From an uncultured Eubacteriales bacterium (GTDB taxonomy: Bacteria; Bacillota; Clostridia; Monoglobales; Monoglobaceae), in the NCBI GenBank assembly GCA_958352815.1, contig CATWQA010000043.1, forward strand, positions 1 to 16,979: DNA of 16,979 bases. The letters run 5' to 3'. Made by a program: the position numbers and the translations under genes. The notes beneath the pieces are model-generated. The model saw only the letters and a list, made by a program, of their open reading frames with translations, was not told the DNA's origin and searched no databases. Numbering within the stretch: the first letter of the stretch is position 1; the number at the start of each line of letters is the position of its first letter. Positions 7,171 to 13,332 of this stretch are shown piece after piece.

Positions 7171-8283
7171 ATGAAAAAATTACTCACGATTACAATAACA
7201 GCCTTGCTGCTGATTTTGCCCGGCTGCGCAAGTGACACAGGGAGCAATATTGAAAGCTCTCCCGTAAGTGACAAGAAGATAGCTTATATCCTGAATATGC
7301 CCTCCAGCGATATATTTCAGCTGTGCGCCGAACGAAGTGTGGAAACGGCAAAAGAACTCGGCATGGAGTGCGATGTTTTCTTCTCAGACGGCGATGATAC
7401 GGCTTTTCAAAACTATATCACAACCTGCGCCGAAAATGGTTACGACGGGCTGTTTTTGTCCCACGGAGGAGAGGATTATTCCTATACATTTTTAACTTCC
7501 CTGCTCGAAAGCTATCCGAATTTGAAAATAGTGACCTTTGACACAGAGTTTAAAGACGCATTGGGAAACACTCAAAGAATTGAGGGCGTCACTCAATTCT
7601 TCCAAGATGACGCAGGTCTTGCCGAGAGCTTGCTGGATTATATCTGCAACGAGCTGTACCCCGGAAAGGAAACCGTAAACATGCTAAAGGTTTGGGTAGG
7701 CCCCAATTACATAGCAGCCTTTGACAGACGGGATGTGGGTTACCAAAAATATGAGGACATGGGAAGAATCAATACTGTTGAGGTAATAGGCCCCAGTGAT
7801 TACAGCAACGCCACCTCCTCCATGCACGACGTTATGAGCGCAGCTCTCGACAAGTATAAAGACGATGAAATCGACGCTGTTTGGGTCGCCTATGACGCAT
7901 ATGCCCGTGGCTGTTACCAAGCCCTTAAGGAATCGGGCAGAGACATCCCCCTCGTTTCGGTTGATATTTGCAACACAGATATAGAATATATGCTTGAGCC
8001 AAGCTCCCCGTGGAAGGCCTGCGCCTGCACAGACTTTAAGGCTAACGGCGAGCAAGGCGTCAGAATACTCGCCCTTGAACTGAACGGAGAGTACGAAAGC
8101 ATTAAAGACCCCAAAACAGGTGATGTGACCGATTATATTGAAATGCCCGCCTCCCTGATTACGCAGGATATGCTCAAGCCCGATACAACAATCGAAAACA
8201 TTTATGATATTGCCCCCGAGCAGTACGGCAGTGTTGACAACTACGTCACCTCAGATTGGTTAAAGGAATGTATCGGATATTAA
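7171..8283 (+). CDS. Solute-binding lipoprotein, periplasmic-binding-protein type 1 (sugar-type)
   Basis: 370 aa. A lipoprotein signal peptide ends in LILPGC, with C19 as the lipidated residue, followed by a short Ser-rich linker. From about residue 35 on, KIAYILNMPSSDIFQLCAERS and the later YDGLFLSHGG, VTFDTEF, DAVWVAYDAYARG and PLVSVDI segments follow the order of a type 1 periplasmic binding protein (Peripla_BP_4/LacI-like), the class that binds sugars or related small molecules outside the cell. No permease or ATPase gene is in the window, so it is either an orphan receptor for a distant transporter or the extracellular sensor for the divergent kinase. A direct-repeat operator and weak -35 suggest activation by the LytTR regulator. 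The ribosome binding site (AAAGGCGGG) is moderate. A small cysteine-rich gene follows after 40 bp. Confidence 0.85.
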   Translation: MKKLLTITITALLLILPGCASDTGSNIESSPVSDKKIAYILNMPSSDIFQLCAERSVETAKELGMECDVFFSDGDDTAFQNYITTCAENGYDGLFLSHGGEDYSYTFLTSLLESYPNLKIVTFDTEFKDALGNTQRIEGVTQFFQDDAGLAESLLDYICNELYPGKETVNMLKVWVGPNYIAAFDRRDVGYQKYEDMGRINTVEVIGPSDYSNATSSMHDVMSAALDKYKDDEIDAVWVAYDAYARGCYQALKESGRDIPLVSVDICNTDIEYMLEPSSPWKACACTDFKANGEQGVRILALELNGEYESIKDPKTGDVTDYIEMPASLITQDMLKPDTTIENIYDIAPEQYGSVDNYVTSDWLKECIGY

Positions 8284-8323
8284 TCTGAATTGAAGATACA
8301 AAAATATAAGGAGGACAATTACC

Positions 8324-8515
8324 ATGACAAGCTGCGATAACAAAAGACCCTGTCCCTGTACATACAACTGTCCGCGGCACGGAAAGTGCTGCGACTGTGT
8401 TGCTCATCACAGGGACAACAACGAGGGCGTGCCCGGTTGCTTCTTCTCTCTTGAAGCGGAAGCCACTTATGACAGAAGCATAGAAAACTTAGCAAGAGAC
8501 CGAGGCGTTATTTGA
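8324..8515 (+). CDS. Small cysteine-rich protein, DUF6485-like
   Basis: 63 aa, cytoplasmic, with AAGGAGG upstream. Eight cysteines at 4, 10, 12, 16, 22, 23, 25 and 39 are concentrated in the first 40 residues (CPCTYNC, GKCCDC, PGCFF), followed by EAEATYDRSIENL. This pattern resembles the DUF6485 family of Bacillota miniproteins, by memory of the pattern rather than by search. The cysteines suggest zinc or Fe-S binding; the function is not known. It follows the solute-binding protein by 40 bp and shares the terminator at 8535-8574, so the two are probably co-transcribed. Confidence 0.75.
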   Translation: MTSCDNKRPCPCTYNCPRHGKCCDCVAHHRDNNEGVPGCFFSLEAEATYDRSIENLARDRGVI

Positions 8516-8534
8516 TAGCAAATATTGCAAAATC

Positions 8535-8574
8535 AGAGCCGGCGCAAGGGAAATAATTCCCTTGCGCCGGCTCT
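8535..8574. terminator. Strong bidirectional terminator between convergent operons
   Basis: A perfect 18-bp GC-rich stem (8535-8552 with 8557-8574) closes an ATAA loop. Short T runs follow on each strand (TTTGATA on plus, GATTTTG on minus). It separates the solute-binding protein/DUF6485 unit from the converging flavodoxin operon. Confidence 0.85.
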
Positions 8575-8595
8575 TTGATAAATACTTTATGGATA

Positions 8596-9222
8596 TTAAT
8601 AGCTTATGTTATTGCTTTCCAGCCAGCCCTCAATCTGAGCGTTCTGTGCCGGACCGCGCAATCCAACCCGAACATCCGCATTTCCGCATGCATTTCTTAA
8701 GTCTGTTTCAGACGTTGCTATACCGCTGCCTCCGCTGGTGCAAAACGGCATTATTGTCTTGCCCGACAAATCATAGATTTCAACAAATGTATTTATTATT
8801 CTCGGCATAGTTCCCCACCATATGGGATAGCCGATGAAAATCGTGTCATAATCATCTATGTTCTCTATAGTTTCAGACGCTATGGCAGGGCGTGCAGCTT
8901 CATCGTTCATTTCCTTGTTTGCGCGGCTGTTGTCGTCATTATAATCTAAGTCCTCATCTGTATAGGGCTCCTCCGGTACTATCTCATATAGATCTGCGCC
9001 AACCATATCAGCTATTGTCTCTGCCAATTTCTCGGTTGTGCCTGTAGCTGAGAAGTACACCACAAGGCTTGCGCCCGCCGTGGACTGAGGCTCTGCCTCC
9101 GGTGCAACCGCTTCCGTCTCAGCAGGAGCCGCTGCTTCCTGCTGTAAATCTTTTGTTCCTCCGCAGCCGCTCAGGGCAAAGAGCATTATTCCCGACAAAA
9201 TAAGCGCCAATAATTTTTTCAT
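8596..9222 (-). CDS. Lipoprotein flavodoxin
   Basis: 208 aa. The N-terminus MKKLLALILSGIMLFALSGC has a clear lipobox (LSGC, lipidated C20), followed by an Ala/Glu/Pro-rich linker (about 28-50). Residues 52-205 form a Flavodoxin_4-type domain: FMN phosphate loop FSATGTTEKLAE (58-69), the PYTDEDLDYNDDNSR segment (87-100), GYPIWWGTMP (131-140) and CTSGGSG (161-167). Flavodoxins carry one or two electrons on FMN, normally in the cytoplasm; this one is predicted to be anchored to the outer face of the membrane. It is the last gene of the operon, 27 bp after the cytoplasmic flavodoxin, and ends at the bidirectional terminator. A genuine FMN-binding protein outside the cell would have to pick up its cofactor after export. 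The partner enzyme is unknown. Confidence 0.85.
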   Translation of the reverse strand: MKKLLALILSGIMLFALSGCGGTKDLQQEAAAPAETEAVAPEAEPQSTAGASLVVYFSATGTTEKLAETIADMVGADLYEIVPEEPYTDEDLDYNDDNSRANKEMNDEAARPAIASETIENIDDYDTIFIGYPIWWGTMPRIINTFVEIYDLSGKTIMPFCTSGGSGIATSETDLRNACGNADVRVGLRGPAQNAQIEGWLESNNISY

Positions 9223-9249
9223 AATTCTGTCTCCTTTTTAAAGCTGATT

Positions 9250-9729
9250 TTACAGTCCGAGGCTTTCAACCCAAGCCCTAATCTCATCAACCGAGGTCGC
9301 AGGGCTGAAACGCCTTCCCTCTTTAAGCTCGGCTCCCTTGCAGGAATTTTTCAATTCTCTGTTGGTGCCGCCCATACCGCTGCCGCCCGAGGTTGCAAAG
9401 GGCACTATTGTCTTACCGTTCAAATCATATGTCTCGAGGAATGTATTTATAATAGTGGGCGCAACATACCACCAAATGGGAAAGCCCACATAAATCACGT
9501 CATACTCCTCCATATTCTCCACCCTGTTTGCAACAGGCGGACGGAAAGACTTATCATTCATTTCAACACTGCTGCGGCTGCTCTTGTTTCTCCAATCCAG
9601 GTCTGCCGAGGTATACGGCTTTTCGGGCTGTATCTCGTGAAGGTCGCCGCCGACAGCCTGGGCCACTGTTTTAGCAAGCTTTGCAGTCACACCGCTTGCC
9701 GAAAAGTATGCTACCAAAATCTTGCTCAT
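9250..9729 (-). CDS. Flavodoxin (cytoplasmic)
   Basis: 159 aa, no signal peptide, exactly one Flavodoxin_4-type domain. FMN phosphate loop FSASGVTAKLAK (9-20), the PYTSADLDWRNKSSRSS segment (39-54), FPIWWYVAP (83-91) and ATSGGSG (112-118) line the flavin. It is closely similar in order and motifs to the flavodoxin domains of the first and last genes of this operon, so the three look like paralogues from local duplication. It would act as a soluble low-potential electron carrier or as an NAD(P)H-dependent flavin oxidoreductase partner; the sequence alone does not decide. It lies 17 bp after the decarboxylase/cupin gene, with AAGGAGG before the ATG. Confidence 0.87.
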   Translation of the reverse strand: MSKILVAYFSASGVTAKLAKTVAQAVGGDLHEIQPEKPYTSADLDWRNKSSRSSVEMNDKSFRPPVANRVENMEEYDVIYVGFPIWWYVAPTIINTFLETYDLNGKTIVPFATSGGSGMGGTNRELKNSCKGAELKEGRRFSPATSVDEIRAWVESLGL

Positions 9730-9746
9730 AATTTTCCTCCTTAAAA

Positions 9747-10466
9747 CTAAAGCGCGTTATAGCTTATATCATCCACCGCTTCCAGCCATTCGTTGCTGCC
9801 GCCCTCTGCGGGAATTTCTATTGCCACGTGAGTGAACCACTGATCTCCGCAGGCTCCGTGCCAGTGCTTAACCTCGGGAGCTATATACACTACGTCTCCC
9901 GGAACCAGCTTTCTCGCCGGGCAGTTCCACTCCTGATACCATCCCTCGCCGTCGGTGCAGAGCAGTATCTGGCCGCCGCCGTGATGTATATGCCAGTTGT
10001 TTCTGCAGCCCGGCTCAAACGTAACGTTGAACACACCTACTCCCTCTACATTAAGAGGCTTTAAATAGCTCTGCCCAACAAAATATTGAGCAAAAGCATC
10101 GTTGGGCTCGCCTATGCCGAAAAGACTGTCCGAAGCATCAACCTTTTCGTTTTCATAGGCTTCACGAACCATAGGGAATACCGCCCAAGCGTTAGGCCAG
10201 CCCACATAAAACGCCAAATGAGTGATAATCTCAACCATTTCGGCTTTGGTTACGCCATGGTTTTTGGCGTTTGTAATATGGTACTTGAGAGAGTTATCGG
10301 TAATTCCCTTTGATACCAGAGCCGTCACGGTTATCATAGCCCTGTCTCTCAAGGATAACTTATCCTCTCTTGACCAAACCTCGCCGAACAAAACGTCATC
10401 ATTAAGCTGGGCAAATTTCGGCGCCAAGTCGCCCAAGCCGTCTCTGCCTGCAGTTTGCTTTATCAT
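9747..10466 (-). CDS. Carboxymuconolactone decarboxylase-cupin fusion protein
   Basis: 239 aa, cytoplasmic. Residues about 10-105 are a carboxymuconolactone decarboxylase (CMD/AhpD-like) domain with SLRDRAMITVTALVS (38-52) and THLAFYVGWPNAW (82-94); the CxxC of peroxidase-type AhpD members is absent, so thiol peroxidase activity is unlikely. Residues about 130-225 are a cupin: NNWHIHHGGGQ (156-166) gives metal ligands H159 and H161, with Gln166 where classical cupins have Glu, and VKHWHGA (199-205) supplies H201 or H203. This fusion is frequent in Bacteria and its substrate is not established. It sits between a secreted flavodoxin gene (20 bp upstream) and a cytoplasmic one (17 bp downstream), suggesting a reaction linked to flavin-dependent reduction. 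AAGGAGGAAT precedes the ATG. Confidence 0.88.
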   Translation of the reverse strand: MIKQTAGRDGLGDLAPKFAQLNDDVLFGEVWSREDKLSLRDRAMITVTALVSKGITDNSLKYHITNAKNHGVTKAEMVEIITHLAFYVGWPNAWAVFPMVREAYENEKVDASDSLFGIGEPNDAFAQYFVGQSYLKPLNVEGVGVFNVTFEPGCRNNWHIHHGGGQILLCTDGEGWYQEWNCPARKLVPGDVVYIAPEVKHWHGACGDQWFTHVAIEIPAEGGSNEWLEAVDDISYNAL

Positions 10467-10486
10467 TTTAAATTCCTCCTTAATAT

Positions 10487-11482
10487 TTATTCACTGAGCC
10501 ATTCCGCAACAACATCTCTTGACGCACCGCCCGAGAAGCGTCTGCCTGCAAGCCAGTTAGTTCCGGGTGATGTGAGCCCGTGCAGGTTGGTATCACTTGA
10601 ACCGATACCGCTGCTTGCGGAAGTACAGAAGGGAACAATTGTCTTTCCGTCAAAGTCATAGCTTTCAAGGAAGGTGCTCATTATTTGCGGAGCACGACCC
10701 CACCAAATGGGATAGCCTAAATATATTGTGTCATACTGTTCCATATTTTCAACAGTATTTGCAATTTCGGGTCTTGAGCTGCTGTCATTTTGCTCTATGG
10801 TTGACCTGGAGGAACTGTCGTTGTAATCAAGGTCCGCGCTTGTATAGGGCACTGCGGGAATAATTTCAAACAGGTCAGCGCCCAGCTCCTCCGAAATATA
10901 CTCTGCTATCGTTTTGGTGTTGCCCGTGTTTGAGAAGTATACAACCAATGTTTTTGCTTCCTGAGGCGTCTCAACGGGAACCGGTGTAGGCTCAACAGCT
11001 ACGGCATTTGTAACAGTAACCCTCTGCTGCTCCTCATTCCACTCAACGCCAAAGCCAAAACTCTCGGCAATAAAACGTATGGGCAGCATTGTTCTCTCGT
11101 TTAACAAAACGGGTGCAACATCAAGCGTCACAGGTGTTTCGTTAAGATAAGCGGTGCTGCTTTCGATAACAAGAGTGATTATATCGCTGCCATATCCCAA
11201 AATTACTGTTTGAGTTTCATCATCCCAGGCAACGCTTCCGCCGAAGGATTCGATTATTGTTCTGACCGGAAGCAATGTTCTGTCACCGACAATTACCGGT
11301 GCAGTTCCCCGTCCCGGATCAACCTCATATTCCGTTCCGTTTACCGTCATAACAGGATTATCAATTTGCAGGATAACAGTAACGTCCTCACCTGCTGCGG
11401 CAGGCACAACATCGTCCGCAAAAACAGGTATCCCCATTATGCAGAGCATAAGTCCTAAAATCAATGCTAAAATCTTTTTCAT
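10487..11482 (-). CDS. Secreted copper-amine-oxidase-N-type stalk fused to a flavodoxin
   Basis: 331 aa. A signal peptide (residues 1-22, ending VFA) is followed by a copper-amine-oxidase N-terminal-like domain (about 43-157) with two related motifs, RTLLPVRTIIESFGG (68-82) and RTMLPIRFIAESFGF (130-144). This non-catalytic fold is widespread in surface proteins of Clostridia and Bacilli. A Pro/Thr/Val linker (PTPVPVETP, 165-173) leads to a Flavodoxin_4-type domain (178-331): FSNTGNTKTIAE (183-194), PYTSADLDYNDSSSRS (212-227), GYPIWWGRAP (256-265) and CTSASSG (286-292). The enzyme would lie outside the membrane, perhaps loosely held by the N-terminal domain. First gene of the operon, with AAGGAGATG before the ATG and a promoter at 11526-11554. 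The fusion of a surface domain to a flavin protein is unusual. Confidence 0.85.
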   Translation of the reverse strand: MKKILALILGLMLCIMGIPVFADDVVPAAAGEDVTVILQIDNPVMTVNGTEYEVDPGRGTAPVIVGDRTLLPVRTIIESFGGSVAWDDETQTVILGYGSDIITLVIESSTAYLNETPVTLDVAPVLLNERTMLPIRFIAESFGFGVEWNEEQQRVTVTNAVAVEPTPVPVETPQEAKTLVVYFSNTGNTKTIAEYISEELGADLFEIIPAVPYTSADLDYNDSSSRSTIEQNDSSSRPEIANTVENMEQYDTIYLGYPIWWGRAPQIMSTFLESYDFDGKTIVPFCTSASSGIGSSDTNLHGLTSPGTNWLAGRRFSGGASRDVVAEWLSE

Positions 11483-11525
11483 GCTGACATCTCCTTAATA
11501 TTATTTTATTATCTTTACTGTATAT

Positions 11526-11554
11526 ATTATAATATTAAAATCTAAATCTGTCTA
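11526..11554 (-). promoter_or_regulatory. Promoter of the flavodoxin operon
   Basis: On the minus strand TAGACA (11554-11549) and TATAAT (11531-11526) have a 17-bp spacer, one mismatch from consensus. Transcription would begin near 11519, giving a leader of about 37 nt with AAGGAGATG close to the ATG at 11482. Confidence 0.65.
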
Positions 11555-11621
11555 ATACTTATTTTAAATAACTATCAATGCCTAAAATGCATGAAATGTT
11601 TATTAATGATTTACAATTATT

Positions 11622-11642
11622 CAATGTTTTTCAAAAACATTG
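11622..11642. promoter_or_regulatory. 21-bp palindrome upstream of the flavodoxin operon
   Basis: CAATGTTTTT (11622-11631) is the exact reverse complement of AAAAACATTG (11633-11642), with one central C. It lies 68 bp upstream of the -35 of the flavodoxin operon. It may be a regulator binding site; no T-run terminator context is present and no known operator consensus matches. Confidence 0.45.
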
Positions 11643-11665
11643 GCATAAACCATTTTTAAGTATAT

Positions 11666-11756
11666 TTTGATAAAGGCTTTGACGACATTGCCGCCGCGGC
11701 TTGGCATGGCGGAATATGGGCTCGGCATTTGTTTCAAAGGCAAAGCCTTTATCAAA
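11666..11756. repeat. 91-bp element with perfect 16-bp terminal inverted repeats
   Basis: TTTGATAAAGGCTTTG (11666-11681) is an exact inverted copy of CAAAGCCTTTATCAAA (11741-11756). The 59-bp interior is GC-rich and itself self-complementary (CCGCC at 11691-11695 with GGCGG, and the palindrome GCCGCGGC). The layout fits a small palindromic repetitive element or MITE remnant, or a structured RNA. No clear target-site duplication is visible and no transposase is nearby. Short reading frames across it are not convincing genes. Confidence 0.55.
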
Positions 11757-11767
11757 GTGTTTAATAT

Positions 11768-11860
11768 TTATCCCGGCTCGTTGCGCATACTTTGCCGTCT
11801 TGAAATAATCAGCGGCAGGTGCAGCAAGTCCTCAATGGTGACATACTCTTTTTGAAATAA
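11768..11860 (-). pseudogene. Fragment of a LysR-type transcriptional regulator
   Basis: The minus strand reads, in one frame, LFQKEYVTIEDLLHLPLII followed by SRRQSMRNEPG and a stop. The stretch YVTIEDLLHLPLIISRRQ resembles the effector-domain segment of LysR-type regulators in Bacillota, where 'edL...PLI.SRQ' is recurrent. No helix-turn-helix, no start and no further LysR sequence is present on either side. The fragment ends 12 bp from the inverted-repeat element and its upstream side merges with the gatB terminator. It is best read as a decayed relic, possibly of a regulator once controlling the flavodoxin operon. The match is short and made by eye. Confidence 0.4.
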
Positions 11861-11865
11861 CACAA

Positions 11866-11889
11866 GACCGCTTTCCTCAGAAAACGGTC
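11866..11889 (-). terminator. Terminator of the gatCAB operon
   Basis: On the minus strand GACCGTTTTC pairs with GAAAGCGGTC around a TGAG loop (10 bp, one G-T pair), followed by TTGTGTTATTT. It begins eight bases after the gatB stop codon. Confidence 0.65.
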
Positions 11890-11897
11890 CTATATCA

Positions 11898-13331
11898 TTA
11901 CTTATTAAGCTCCTGACTTAAAAGCTTGTTTACAACGCCCGGATCGCCCTTGCCCTTTAATTCCTTCATGCACTGACCCATCAAAAATCCGATTGCCTTT
12001 TTATTTCCGGAAACATAGTCGTCCTTTGCCTTCGGGTTGTTCTCAATAACCTTTTTAACTATTTCAAGAACCAGACCCTCATCGCTTACCTGTTCAAGAT
12101 TGTTATCCTTAACGTACTTCTCAACGTCCAGCTCCTCGTTAAATGCAATGGCAAAAATTTCCTTCGCCTTGTTGCGGTTGATGGTTTTCTTTTCAACAAG
12201 ACCGATGAGCTTTGCAAGAGCCTCGGGGCTGAGCTTCATATCCTTTGCCTCTAAACCCTCGTCGCTCAGCTTTCTCATAACCTCACCCATAATCCAATTT
12301 GAAACCTCTTTCGGATTGTTGCAAAGAGCTGTTGTCTCCTCAAAGAAATCCGCCAGAGCTTTTTGACCTGTTATCATGTTAGCGTCGTACTCAGGCAGCC
12401 CCAGCTCGTCAATATAACGCTGCTTCTTGGCGTCTGCCAATTCGGGGAGACTGTCTTTCATTGAGTTAAACCACTCATCATCAATCTCAATAGGAGGAAT
12501 ATCCGGCTCGGGGAAGTATCTGTAGTCCTGAGCGTTTTCCTTGCTGCGCATTGCGTAGCTCTTATCCTTGTTGTCATCCCAGCGCCTGGTTTCCTGAATA
12601 ACCTGTCCGCCCCGCTCTATAACGTCAATCTGACGCTTTGTCTCATAGTTTATCGCCTTTGCTATCGCCTTAAAGGAGTTAAGATTTTTCATCTCGGTTC
12701 TCGTTCCGAACTCCTCCTCGCCGACTTTTCTCACAGAAAGATTTACGTCGGCGCGCATAGAGCCCTCCTGCATTTTACAGTCGGAAACTCCCAAATATTC
12801 AAGGGTAGACTTGAGCTTTGAAAGGTATGCGATAACCTCCTCCGCACTGCGGAAATCGGGCTCGCTTACAATCTCAATAAGAGGAACGCCGCAGCGGTTA
12901 TAGTCGCACTTTGTCTCATCGTTAAACTCATCGTGAATGAGCTTTCCCGCATCCTCCTCCATGTGGATTTCATGTATTCTGATGTCTTTCTTTACCCCGT
13001 CCTCTGTCTCGATAGGAACTCTGCCGTTTTGGCATATGGGCAGATAAAGCTGTGACACCTGATACGCCTTTGGCAGGTCGGGATAGAAATAATTCTTTCT
13101 GTCAAACTTATTATATCGGGTTATGTCACAGTTAAGAGCGATACCCGCCTTCATTGCGAAGTTAACAACCTGCTTGTTTACCACAGGCAGCGTGCCCGGC
13201 ATACCGGTGCATATAGGGCAGCAGTGAGTATTCGGCTCGCCGCCGAACTCCGTTGTGCAGCCGCAAAATATTTTTGATTTGGTCGCAAGCTCAACATGAA
13301 CCTCAAGACCCATTACGGTTTCCCATGCCAT
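11898..13331 (-). CDS. gatB: Asp-tRNA(Asn)/Glu-tRNA(Gln) amidotransferase subunit B
   Basis: 477 aa, the usual length. GatB binds the mischarged Glu-tRNA(Gln) or Asp-tRNA(Asn), activates the acyl group with ATP and passes it to ammonia delivered from GatA. The start is ATG 13331 (MAWETVMGLEVHVEL), with AGGAGG upstream; seven earlier in-frame codons overlap gatA and lack support. The N-terminal cradle domain includes the zinc-binding cysteines of FCGC (23-26 region) and THCCPICTGMPGTLP. ADVNLSVR and YRYFPEPDIPP are family hallmarks. The C-terminal helical tail (YqeY-like, about 330-477) binds tRNA and ends in the KKAIGFLMGQCMKELKGKG motif. Only one base separates the gatA stop from this ATG, so translation is coupled. 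It is the last gene of the operon. Confidence 0.97.
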   Translation of the reverse strand: MAWETVMGLEVHVELATKSKIFCGCTTEFGGEPNTHCCPICTGMPGTLPVVNKQVVNFAMKAGIALNCDITRYNKFDRKNYFYPDLPKAYQVSQLYLPICQNGRVPIETEDGVKKDIRIHEIHMEEDAGKLIHDEFNDETKCDYNRCGVPLIEIVSEPDFRSAEEVIAYLSKLKSTLEYLGVSDCKMQEGSMRADVNLSVRKVGEEEFGTRTEMKNLNSFKAIAKAINYETKRQIDVIERGGQVIQETRRWDDNKDKSYAMRSKENAQDYRYFPEPDIPPIEIDDEWFNSMKDSLPELADAKKQRYIDELGLPEYDANMITGQKALADFFEETTALCNNPKEVSNWIMGEVMRKLSDEGLEAKDMKLSPEALAKLIGLVEKKTINRNKAKEIFAIAFNEELDVEKYVKDNNLEQVSDEGLVLEIVKKVIENNPKAKDDYVSGNKKAIGFLMGQCMKELKGKGDPGVVNKLLSQELNK

Positions 13332-13332
13332 A

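Noticed and set aside
7684..8055. Antisense open frame of 123 codons within the solute-binding protein gene
   Set aside because: It is a shadow of the coding frame with no ribosome binding site and no recognisable protein features.
11667..11855. Open frame of 62 codons on the plus strand across the inverted-repeat element
   Set aside because: No ribosome binding site, composition dictated by the inverted repeat, and it overlaps the LysR-like fragment on the other strand.
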